NCBI GenBank assembly: GCA_020634895.1 | Contig: JACKAV010000021.1 | Location: forward strand, 1-13,151 | Origin: Anaerolineales bacterium | GTDB lineage: Bacteria; Chloroflexota; Anaerolineae; Anaerolineales; Villigracilaceae | Length of the DNA: 13,151 nt | Direction: 5' to 3' | Shown: piece by piece, positions 7,044 through 13,151 of the stretch | How the letters are laid out: the number at the start of each line of letters is the position of its first letter | How positions within the stretch are numbered: position 1 is the stretch's first letter | The notes under the pieces: generated by a model | Databases searched by the model: none | Told to the model about the DNA's origin: nothing | Seen by the model: the letters and a program-made list of their open reading frames with translations, nothing else | Translations under genes and position numbers: made by a program

Positions 7044-7799
7044 TCACTTCGCTGAGCCCAAATACGCCAACCATGCACCAATAACCGATGCTATGAAAGT
7101 CAACAAAGGTGTAACGGCGGCAATCGTATTTGCAAATCGCTCCTCACGTTTTTTGTTTAATTCATCGTCATATGTGGATGGACCAACGAACAATTCAGCC
7201 AACTTACGCGCATATAATGGCTTATTTTGCCTGCGTCCAGTTTTTTGTGCTATCCACTCCCCTAAAAAACCTCCAAAAATAATAAGGAGCGTGGGCGGAA
7301 TAAAGTAAAGCATGAATACCGCCGTCCAATCAACAATTCGTCCATAAGAGGTAACGACCATCGCCACGCCGATGCTAACCAAAATTCCATTCGCGACACC
7401 GACCACGATCATGTTTTGGAAAGTTCTATCAGCAACGAATACCCCGATCAAGCAACCAACGACCATGGGCGTTAATATCGACAGCCACAACATCCAGTTA
7501 CGATTCGATGGCGCAGCAAAGAAAAAGGCATACGTTGCAATCGAGATGATACAACCAGCCAATAGGATGACTAAATAAAAGGCAAATGAACCTGTGGCAT
7601 TCGATGTAGTTAATACATGCTCGTCAACCAGCATTTGACTCCGCTGCATGGAAATCAATGCTTTCTCTATTTTTTCCAGTCGTTTTTCCATTTCGTTCAG
7701 TCGAGCAGCAACCGGTGTATAAAAAGTTAGGTCTCGATGGCAGTAACGACAAACGATGGCGTCGCTCTTGATTTCCTCGGCACAATATGGACACTTCAT
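7044..7799 (-). CDS. Zinc-ribbon, coiled-coil, five-span membrane protein
   Basis: 251 residues. The N-terminus is a classic zinc ribbon, CPYC(x)10CRYC (Cys 3, 6, 17, 20), on the cytoplasmic side. Residues 30-57 (RLNEMEKRLEKIEKALISM and on) form a short coiled coil, likely oligomerising. Hydrophobic spans lie at roughly 71-94, 101-122, 128-150, 156-181 and 226-248, with a basic cytoplasmic loop between the fourth and fifth (KTGRRQNK, KKREER). No enzymatic motif is seen; proteins with this ribbon-plus-membrane layout are common and mostly uncharacterised. The start is ATG 7799, since the first Cys of the ribbon is residue 3; AAGGAA is about 14 bases upstream, farther than usual. It begins 16 bp after the dehydrogenase stop and ends 16 bp before the SnoaL gene, so co-transcription is likely, but a functional link to the dehydrogenase is not shown. 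Confidence 0.8.
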   Translation of the reverse strand: MKCPYCAEEIKSDAIVCRYCHRDLTFYTPVAARLNEMEKRLEKIEKALISMQRSQMLVDEHVLTTSNATGSFAFYLVILLAGCIISIATYAFFFAAPSNRNWMLWLSILTPMVVGCLIGVFVADRTFQNMIVVGVANGILVSIGVAMVVTSYGRIVDWTAVFMLYFIPPTLLIIFGGFLGEWIAQKTGRRQNKPLYARKLAELFVGPSTYDDELNKKREERFANTIAAVTPLLTFIASVIGAWLAYLGSAK

Positions 7800-7815
7800 T
7801 TTTAATCGAGATTCC

Positions 7816-10242
7816 TTACTCCCCAGTTGGCACCCAGATATTCTTCACCTGCGTGGACTCATGCAAGAACTCATGACCTTCGCCCTGCTCGCGATCCATC
7901 CAATCGCGGGGCAGACCGTAGCCAACCCACGTCCGCTTCATGTTGGCGGCGGATTCGTTCTCCACGTGGTAACTGCCTTCCGCTGAGCCGAAGTACCAGA
8001 CCGAGTCCACATCTTCGTGTTGGACGAGGGTTTTGGTCAGATGGTCGCGGTCACCTGTGACGATGTTGACCACACCGTCAGGCACATCGGATGTATCGAG
8101 CACTTGATAGAAATCAGTTGCGCTCAACGGACACTTCTGACTGGGGATCATCACCACCGTGTTACCTCTTGCAATCGCAGGAGCCATGAGCGAGACGAAA
8201 CCCAACAACGGCATTTCATCGGGGCAGGCAATGCCCACCACACCGATGGGTTCGTTCACGCCAACCGTAATGCCGCGCAAGGTTGTCTCTTGCACCGAGC
8301 CGCCATATTTGTCAGCCCATGCCGCATACGTGAACAATCTTTCAACCGCCGTATCTACTTCAGCTTGTGCCGACTTTTTCGTGCGTCCCGTCATCTCGAC
8401 GATGCGTTCAACGAACTCTGCATTGCGCGCATCGAGATTTTCAGCGATGAAATACAGGATTTGCGAACGGTTGAAACCATGACGCATTGCCCAACCTGAG
8501 GTCCGCGCCTTGTGGGCGGCTTCGACCGCGTTACGGATGTCCTTGCGGTTGCCGTCACCGACCTGCCCAACGATCTTTCCTTTTGCGCTCAATATCGTTG
8601 TGGTGTATGCGCCATCGGGTCGCACCTGTTTACCGCCAACATACATCTTCGGCGTGCGGTCGACTCGGGGAAGATCATGTCCATTTGCCCGAGCAGTTGT
8701 CGGCGGAGTCGGAAGCGTAGGCACGTGTCCTCCCCACTTCTCGTTCACGGTAAATTCAGGGCGCGGACGATCCATCCATGTCGGTCTCACATATTCAAAC
8801 AAACCTTCTTTGCCGCCTTCACGTCCATAACCCGATTCACGATAGCCGCCGAAGCCCGCCGCGCCATCGAAAAGATTCGTGCAATTGACCCACACCGAAC
8901 CCGCCTTGATCTTGCTCGCCACATCGAGCGCAAGATTGATGTTATCGCTCCACACACTCGCCGCCAGCCCATAGCGCGTGTTGTTCGCAAGTTCGATCGC
9001 CTCGCTCGGCGTGCGGAACGTAAGCGACACAAGCACGGGTCCGAAAATTTCCTCCTGCACCGTTGCCGCCGCGGGGTCGAGCCCCGTGATGAGCGTCGGC
9101 TTATAGAACAGCCCCTTCTCAGGCATCGTGATATTCGGCTGATAACATTCGCCGCCTTCCGCAATACCCGTCTTCACCCAACCATCGATCGTGTCCCATT
9201 GCGACTGATCCACGATGGCGCCCATGTCAATGGATTTATCGAGCGGATCGCCAACCCGCATATGTTCCATGCGAGCTTTTAATTTTTGGATGAAACGCCC
9301 CGCGACATTTTCCTGAACAATCAGCCTTGACCCTGCGCAACAGACCTGACCCTGATTGAACCAGATCGCATCGACCACCCCTTCAACTGCTCCATCCAAA
9401 TCGGCATCTTCAAACACTACGAACGGACTCTTGCCTCCCAACTCCAACGACAGCTTCTTGCCCGACCCAGCTGTTTGTTTGCGAAGGATGCGACCGACAT
9501 CCGTTGAACCCGTGAAAGCGATCTTATCCACATCAGGATGTTCAACGATCATCGAGCCCGCACTGCTCGAACCCGTAATGACATTGACCACACCCGCAGG
9601 CACTCCCGCCTCAGCAACGATCTCCGCAAACAACAACGCCGAGAGACGTGTGTACGAAGCAGGCTTCAACACGACCGTATTGCCCATCGCAATGGCTGGA
9701 GCGATCTTCCACGCCAGCATCAACAACGGGAAGTTCCACGGAATGATCTGTCCCACCACACCGACAGGTTGATAGTCACGCAGTTCGGTTTCCATCAACT
9801 GCGCCCAACCTGCATAATAATAAAAGTGACGCGCCAACAGTGGCACATCAATATCGCGCGACTCGCGGATCGGCTTGCCATTGTCCATCGACTCAAGTAC
9901 TGCCAGCAAACGATGATGTTTCTGGATGTTGCGAGCAATCGCGTACATATAGCGTGCACGGATCACACCCGGAGTCTTGCTCCAGGTTCCAAACGCTTCC
10001 CGCGCCGCCGCCACCGCCGCATCAACCTCCTTCTTCCCAGCCTGAACCGTCTCCCCCAACAACTCCCCATTCGACGGATCATACGAAGGATAATATTTCG
10101 CGCCTTTAGGCATCACCCATTCGTTGTTGATGAATAATCCGAATTTGCGGTTATGTTCATCCAACCAAGCTTTGACTGCGTCGGGTGACTCGGGCGCAGG
10201 TCCGTATTCCATGGTTTTGAAGATTTCAAGTAATGTGCTCAT
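7816..10242 (-). CDS. Two-domain aldehyde dehydrogenase, ALDH16 type
   Basis: 808 residues, close to the length of animal ALDH16A1 (about 800). Domain 1 (about 30-490) is a complete NAD(P)-dependent aldehyde dehydrogenase: oxyanion Asn in PWNFPLL (Asn170), KPAS (Lys193), GSTDVG (245-250), LELGGKSP (Glu267) and GQVCCAGSR, with catalytic Cys301. Domain 2 (about 530-808) repeats the cofactor-binding half (NEPIGVVGIACPDEMPLLGF, then YFGSAEGS) but lacks the catalytic Cys and Glu and stops where a catalytic domain would follow; this pseudo-domain is the hallmark of ALDH16. It should oxidise an aldehyde to an acid; substrate unknown. Start: ATG 10242 (MSTLLEIF) with GGAG seven bases upstream, preferred over an upstream TTG at 10254. 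The nuclease gene ends 48 bp before it and the zinc-ribbon gene starts 16 bp after it. Both ends of the gene have partial copies elsewhere in the window. Confidence 0.93.
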   Translation of the reverse strand: MSTLLEIFKTMEYGPAPESPDAVKAWLDEHNRKFGLFINNEWVMPKGAKYYPSYDPSNGELLGETVQAGKKEVDAAVAAAREAFGTWSKTPGVIRARYMYAIARNIQKHHRLLAVLESMDNGKPIRESRDIDVPLLARHFYYYAGWAQLMETELRDYQPVGVVGQIIPWNFPLLMLAWKIAPAIAMGNTVVLKPASYTRLSALLFAEIVAEAGVPAGVVNVITGSSSAGSMIVEHPDVDKIAFTGSTDVGRILRKQTAGSGKKLSLELGGKSPFVVFEDADLDGAVEGVVDAIWFNQGQVCCAGSRLIVQENVAGRFIQKLKARMEHMRVGDPLDKSIDMGAIVDQSQWDTIDGWVKTGIAEGGECYQPNITMPEKGLFYKPTLITGLDPAAATVQEEIFGPVLVSLTFRTPSEAIELANNTRYGLAASVWSDNINLALDVASKIKAGSVWVNCTNLFDGAAGFGGYRESGYGREGGKEGLFEYVRPTWMDRPRPEFTVNEKWGGHVPTLPTPPTTARANGHDLPRVDRTPKMYVGGKQVRPDGAYTTTILSAKGKIVGQVGDGNRKDIRNAVEAAHKARTSGWAMRHGFNRSQILYFIAENLDARNAEFVERIVEMTGRTKKSAQAEVDTAVERLFTYAAWADKYGGSVQETTLRGITVGVNEPIGVVGIACPDEMPLLGFVSLMAPAIARGNTVVMIPSQKCPLSATDFYQVLDTSDVPDGVVNIVTGDRDHLTKTLVQHEDVDSVWYFGSAEGSYHVENESAANMKRTWVGYGLPRDWMDREQGEGHEFLHESTQVKNIWVPTGE

Positions 10243-10252
10243 AAGTAACTCC
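10190..10252 (-). repeat. Direct repeat, copy A: start of the intact dehydrogenase gene
   Basis: 63 bp aligned without gaps to 11447-11509 at an offset of 1257 bp: 43 of 43 identical at 10201-10243, 9 of 11 on the left, 6 of 9 on the right (58 of 63 in all). It contains the ribosome binding site GGAG and the first 14 codons of the dehydrogenase. Beyond it the copies diverge sharply. Confidence 0.9.
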
Positions 10253-10290
10253 AAGAATTAAACACAAAGGGCACCAAATATACGAAGGAA
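10253..10290. repeat. Degenerate 'CACAAAGG' intergenic repeat
   Basis: Bases about 10261-10290 are a run of imperfect ten-base units (ACACAAAGGG, CACCAAATAT, ACGAAGGAAT) of the 'cacaaaggacacgaagg' kind that is scattered between genes in many bacterial genomes. It forms the present leader of the dehydrogenase gene and resembles one arm of the inverted repeat at 11518-11587 in front of copy B. Confidence 0.5.
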
Positions 10291-10302
10291 TTATTTTCCT
10301 TC
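10284..10302. repeat. Small hairpin at the 3' end of the nuclease gene
   Basis: GAAGGAA, five-base loop, TTCCTTC: a perfect 7-bp inverted repeat straddling the stop codon (10291-10293) of the nuclease gene. The stem is AT-rich and no T-run follows, so it is a poor terminator. It may mark the end of an inserted unit. Confidence 0.4.
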
Positions 10303-11361
10303 TGCTTCTTTAACTGCCCAAAAATTTATCTTTGCATCAGGAAAATTTTCCTTTAACAAATTCATAGCCGCTCTCCATCGACTTCCCCACATTTTATGAA
10401 AAGCGTAGGTTTTTCCTTCAAAGTGGATTAGCTCATCGTCACCACAATACCAGCGGGGGTAATCAATTCTTCTCCCATCCGCTTTTCCACGATCAACAAT
10501 AACACGAATAAAGTTTTCGGAATTATATAAACCATCCACTTGAAGAAACAAATTGCTTTTCCAATTAATCAATTCATTTATTTTCTCAGGTGACACGCCA
10601 GAATCACAAAGAGCCTTGACAACAAAAAATATGGCGCTACGTTTCGCTAAATGGTTTTCTGTATCGCCAAAGATAGTTACGTCATACTTGGTCAAATCTC
10701 TATTCTGAACGCGCAGAATCCTCTCTTGTCTATTTTTTATACTAACACTAATCTGATATTGACTCGCCTCAGCCAATGGAATTATCTGTTCAATATCAAT
10801 GAGAGTACGTCCATTATCGCTATATGGCTTAATTCGAATACAACGAATATCTACCCCGTAATCATTGAGCCACAAAGCAGTAGTTGTAAGTTCCTTAGAG
10901 AACTCTGCTGAAATCAATACAATACGCACATCCTGTGCAAACTGCTCATTATCATTTTCCCCCCATTCAAGAAAATCTAACATCTCTCTTTCGGCATCCT
11001 CACCTTTACCTTTCTTCTTAAGAAAATCCGAAAAAACTTCAACGGCTTTATCAAAGGTCATTGTGGATACCATTGCCGCATAACGCAATGCCTGCAATTC
11101 CATATGCCCCCCATCTTCCGTTCGTTTCAACTCAAAAACCACCAAATTAGCATTTTTATCAATACCCAACAAGTCAATACGTCGGCGGCTATCCTCCCAT
11201 TCACCAAATTCTTCTGCAATTATTAATGTATCGGGGGAAATAATCTCAATCTGATTCTGCAATACACGTTGCAAATCTGTCCGTTCTTTAACCTTTGCAG
11301 CAGAAAACGAGGTTTCTTCGATTTTTTTCAATTCATCTTTTGTAAGTTCGTAAATGGGCAT
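10291..11361 (-). CDS. Orphan PD-(D/E)XK nuclease (NucS/Mrr-like core)
   Basis: 356 residues. The N-terminal third shows a complete nuclease core: KERTDLQRVLQNQIEII (25-41), RRIDLLGID (60-68, Asp63), LVVFELKR (73-80, Glu77 and Lys79) and HMELQALRYAAMV (86-98, Gln90). This is the D...ExK...Q pattern of NucS, Mrr and related standalone nucleases. The middle (145-200) resembles the second half of such folds. The C-terminal region ends with GKTYAFHKMWGSRWRAAMNL (316-335), possibly a DNA-binding or regulatory module that I do not recognise. No methyltransferase or helicase partner is nearby. Start: ATG 11361 with GAGG about six bases upstream; the upstream TTG at 11391 is rejected. The gene is very AT-rich (17 of 60 bases G/C at 10501-10560) beside a 60% G+C neighbour. 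It lies exactly between the two copies of the dehydrogenase gene start, pointing to insertion. The DNA target is unknown. Confidence 0.8.
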   Translation of the reverse strand: MPIYELTKDELKKIEETSFSAAKVKERTDLQRVLQNQIEIISPDTLIIAEEFGEWEDSRRRIDLLGIDKNANLVVFELKRTEDGGHMELQALRYAAMVSTMTFDKAVEVFSDFLKKKGKGEDAEREMLDFLEWGENDNEQFAQDVRIVLISAEFSKELTTTALWLNDYGVDIRCIRIKPYSDNGRTLIDIEQIIPLAEASQYQISVSIKNRQERILRVQNRDLTKYDVTIFGDTENHLAKRSAIFFVVKALCDSGVSPEKINELINWKSNLFLQVDGLYNSENFIRVIVDRGKADGRRIDYPRWYCGDDELIHFEGKTYAFHKMWGSRWRAAMNLLKENFPDAKINFWAVKEAEGK

Positions 11362-11391
11362 ATAAACCTCACAAAAATTTCCAGAACACAA

Positions 11392-11499
11392 TCAAGACGA
11401 CAAGGGGGTTCCTTGTATACCTTTACAATCCTTAGTGGCAGGTATTTCGGGCACAGATCCGTATTCCATGGTTTTGAAGATTTCAAGTAATGTGCTCAT
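11392..11499 (-). pseudogene. Head fragment of a dehydrogenase gene: 35-codon hybrid ORF
   Basis: ATG 11499, preceded by GGAG at the same distance as in the intact gene, opens a frame whose first 14 codons are base-for-base those of the dehydrogenase (MSTLLEIFKTMEYG). It continues as SVPEIP against PAPESP, then unrelated sequence to TGA at 11392-11394. It ends 30 bases before the nuclease ATG. It is probably a broken relic that may still be translated and could couple translation into the nuclease gene. Confidence 0.75.
11400..11416. repeat. Small hairpin in front of the nuclease gene
   Basis: ACAAGG, five-base loop, CCTTGT: a perfect 6-bp inverted repeat between the end of copy B homology (11447) and the nuclease start (11361). 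With the hairpin at 10284-10302 it frames the nuclease gene. It is short enough to arise by chance. Confidence 0.35.
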
Positions 11500-11509
11500 A
11501 CTAAACTCC
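11447..11509 (-). repeat. Direct repeat, copy B: duplicated dehydrogenase gene start
   Basis: Partner of 10190-10252 (58 of 63 identical, 43-bp perfect core at 11458-11500). It carries the duplicated ribosome binding site and first 14 codons, placed 1257 bp upstream of the intact gene's start with the nuclease gene between. Confidence 0.9.
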
Positions 11510-11517
11510 ATTTTTGA

Positions 11518-11587
11518 ACCGCGAAACACGCTAAGTTCGCAAAGATTCTGTTATGTTTTTCTTTGCGTTCTTCGCGCTCTTGGCGGT
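11518..11587. repeat. Imperfect 27-bp inverted repeat (dispersed-repeat type)
   Basis: Arms 11518-11544 and 11561-11587 are complementary at 20 of 27 positions around a 16-base centre. Each arm belongs to the 'accgcnaag...gcgaagaacgcaaag' type of dispersed intergenic repeat. No T-run follows on either strand, so a terminator is unlikely. It occupies most of the 128-bp gap between the CLC gene and copy B; I see no convincing promoter in the rest of that gap. Confidence 0.65.
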
Positions 11588-11627
11588 AGACCTCTCTTAT
11601 CTCAATTATTACGCAAATTCGAACAAC

Positions 11628-13151
11628 TCACGCAAACAATTTTTCCTTTTTTGCCTCACAGCCATGCCGTAGCATTTTGACCGAACCGGAGGCGTCAGGG
11701 GCGATGACCGCGGTGATACGCATGTGCGGCTGGAGGCGGGTGTTTGCCCGTGGCACCCATTCGCGCTTCCCATCCGAACAGCGGACGACGATACAGCCTG
11801 CGGGCAGTCCCAGCGAACGGACTTCCCTGCCTGCAAAATCAGATTCCGCCTGCACAACAAATTCCATGACAATCGGTTCTTTCAGGTCAATGACTTCGCC
11901 GCCGCTCGTCAGGTCACGCTCGAGCAAGGATTCATAAATGGGCAGGTCCTTGAGGAACTCCGCCACGGCATACGCACAGAAACAGCTAACCAACAGAGGC
12001 AGCATCTGCGCATAATTGCCGGTCATCTCGACGATAAGCATGATACCCGTCAACGGTGCGCGGACAATGGCAGTGAAATATGCCGCCATTCCCACCACGG
12101 CAAATACCGCAGGGATAGGCACCACGTTGGGCATCAGGTCGTGCGCGATCATCCCGATACCCAAACCGATCAACGCGCCGAGAACCAATAACGGCGCAAA
12201 AATGCCGCCCGGCGCGCCAGTGCTATAACTGGTAATGGTCAGCATAAAACGCACGACAAAGAACAATGGGATCGACTTCAACAAAAAGTTGCCCGTCAAT
12301 ACGGCTTCGGCGAGGTCATGTCCGCTGCCGATGAGCAAGGGAGAGAACCAACCCGCAAGACCGACAAAAGCGCCTGTCAACGCGGCGGCGGGAAGCGTAA
12401 AGCGCGAGGGCAGACGTCCGTAAAAATCGAGCGAGCCGAGCAATCCCTTGTTAAAGACAACGCCCAACGCGCCGGTGACAAACCCGAGCAGGGCAAAGAG
12501 CGGCAGAGAAGCCAAAGGCGGAGTCTCATATGCGGGGACGGTGAAAATAGGAAAAGGTCCCGCCCCGATGCGGGCGACGATATCCGCGATGACTGCAGCA
12601 ACAAAAGCGGCGCCAAAAACGATCGGCTGAAAGTCGCGCCGCACTTCCTCCAAAACAAAGACCAAACCCGAAAGCGGCGCATTGAAAGCGGCTGCCAACC
12701 CTGCGCCAACGCCCGAAGAGATCAGGGTCAGGCGTTCGCGCGGAGAGACCTTGAGAAAACGCGAGATCATGTCGCCGACCGCGCCGCCCATCTGAACCGT
12801 CGGACCTTCACGCCCCAACGCCAGTCCGCTGCCCATGGCAAGGACGCCGCCAATGAATTTGATGGGAAGTACGCGCTTCCATTCAATGGTGCGGAAGCGA
12901 TGAAGGACTGCCTCGAGGTGTGGGATGCCGCTGCCGCTCGTTTCGGGCGCATAGTGGATCGCCAAAAATGCGGCTATTACTGCGCCGACAGTTGCGAAGA
13001 GCACCGGGAAGATCCAGCCCCAATACGGCATACCATGCGCCCAGTCGATCAGGTTGTTGCGCATGGCGTCCATACCTGCAAGGGCTGCGCGAAACAATAA
13101 CGCGGTCAACCCGGCGCATGCGCCGACAAAAGCGGCGCGCGGAAATATCCA
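11628..13151 (-). CDS. CLC-type H+/Cl- exchanger with C-terminal RCK_C domain (N-terminus cut by window edge)
   Basis: 507 residues are visible; the frame is open to the right edge (WIFPRAAFVGACAG precedes the in-frame TTG at 13109), so the true start is outside. Chloride-filter motifs are present: GSGIP (73-77), GREGP (113-117, gating Glu115), GGIFAP (315-320) and the pore Tyr in LPIYES (406). LEEVRRDF (167-174) carries the pair of Glu where the inner proton-pathway Glu of E. coli ClcA lies. Having both glutamates predicts coupled 2Cl-/H+ exchange rather than a channel. Residues about 426-490 look like an RCK_C (TrkA-C) domain (VVQAESDFAGREVRSLGLP), a cytosolic ligand-binding module that may gate transport. 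The usual tens of hydrophobic spans of the CLC fold are evident throughout. It lies upstream of the nuclease-dehydrogenase series on the same strand, 128 bp away. Confidence 0.92.
   Translation of the reverse strand, partial: WIFPRAAFVGACAGLTALLFRAALAGMDAMRNNLIDWAHGMPYWGWIFPVLFATVGAVIAAFLAIHYAPETSGSGIPHLEAVLHRFRTIEWKRVLPIKFIGGVLAMGSGLALGREGPTVQMGGAVGDMISRFLKVSPRERLTLISSGVGAGLAAAFNAPLSGLVFVLEEVRRDFQPIVFGAAFVAAVIADIVARIGAGPFPIFTVPAYETPPLASLPLFALLGFVTGALGVVFNKGLLGSLDFYGRLPSRFTLPAAALTGAFVGLAGWFSPLLIGSGHDLAEAVLTGNFLLKSIPLFFVVRFMLTITSYSTGAPGGIFAPLLVLGALIGLGIGMIAHDLMPNVVPIPAVFAVVGMAAYFTAIVRAPLTGIMLIVEMTGNYAQMLPLLVSCFCAYAVAEFLKDLPIYESLLERDLTSGGEVIDLKEPIVMEFVVQAESDFAGREVRSLGLPAGCIVVRCSDGKREWVPRANTRLQPHMRITAVIAPDASGSVKMLRHGCEAKKEKLFA

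Noticed and set aside
7028..7081. Longer SnoaL-like protein starting at TTG 7081
   Set aside because: It would overlap the zinc-ribbon gene and add residues not in the family; ATG 7027 gives the normal length.
8512..9282. Long plus-strand open frames opposite the dehydrogenase gene (also 8017-8499 and 9538-10137)
   Set aside because: They are antisense to a well-supported gene of high G+C, are rich in Arg, His and Pro, and show no family motif or ribosome binding site.
10243..10254. Dehydrogenase start at TTG 10254 and nuclease start at TTG 11391
   Set aside because: ATG 10242 and ATG 11361 have well-placed ribosome binding sites (GGAG and GAGG), and the TTG codons do not.
10253..10290. CRISPR or regular tandem array
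   Set aside because: The ten-base units are few and degenerate, with no spacers of constant length.
10190..11509. Insertion sequence or integron cassette
   Set aside because: No transposase or integrase is encoded, no terminal inverted repeats were found, and the flanking repeat is a gene start and does not look like a typical short target duplication or an attC site.
11518..11587. Inverted repeat as a transcription terminator of the CLC gene
   Set aside because: Stem is imperfect and long-armed with no T-run on either strand; a dispersed repeat fits better.
12318..13100. 260-codon plus-strand open frame opposite the CLC gene
   Set aside because: Composition is typical of a shadow frame (Arg, Lys, Gln and Asp rich, no domain), while the opposite strand encodes a clear CLC protein.

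Overview
The window reads as a chromosomal stretch from a Gram-negative-type or deep-branching environmental bacterium. The mix of families (double-domain ALDH16-type dehydrogenase, DUF72, LURP-one-related protein, YdeI/OmdA protein, CLC exchanger with an RCK_C tail), mid-range G+C and 'CTTTGCG/CTTCGTG'-type intergenic repeats would suit a Chloroflexota (Anaerolineae-like) genome. That placement is inference; there is no rRNA or marker gene here to settle it.

Region 1 (3-3557): the 3' end of a GMC oxidoreductase gene (+) converges on a three-gene minus-strand group: LURP-one-related protein, then membrane diguanylate cyclase, then DUF72 protein. The last two are tightly coupled (the cyclase stop codon touches the DUF72 ribosome binding site). 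Region 2 (3558-5264): a strong extended -10 promoter drives an unrecognised multi-pass membrane protein and a small cupin. Region 3 (5279-6589): a YdeI/OmdA-family gene (-) and an AT-rich orphan PD-(D/E)XK nuclease-fold gene (+) diverge from a 54-bp gap. That gap holds two interlocked near-consensus promoters, each predicted to give a leaderless mRNA.

Region 4 (about 6630-11510): a minus-strand series of orphan NucS/Mrr-like nuclease, 808-aa two-domain aldehyde dehydrogenase, zinc-ribbon membrane protein and SnoaL-like protein. It has a structure ordinary annotation would miss. A 63-bp copy of the dehydrogenase gene's start (ribosome binding site plus first 14 codons exactly, then decaying) lies upstream of the nuclease gene, 1257 bp from the real start. 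A roughly 28-bp copy of the gene's last codons, stop included, lies downstream of the SnoaL gene. Thus the intact dehydrogenase and its neighbours sit between a head fragment and a tail fragment of a dehydrogenase gene, all in the same orientation. The nuclease gene itself is framed by small hairpins inside the head repeats, like a cassette inserted at the start of the dehydrogenase gene that regenerated that start.

Region 5 (11518-13151): an imperfect 27-bp inverted repeat, then most of a CLC-type H+/Cl- exchanger with a C-terminal RCK_C domain, running off the right edge.

No tRNA, rRNA, CRISPR array, transposase or integrase was seen. No gene-free stretch exceeds 300 bases. The longest gap is 3558-3762 (205 bp, promoter region), and 11500-11627 (128 bp) holds the inverted repeat.
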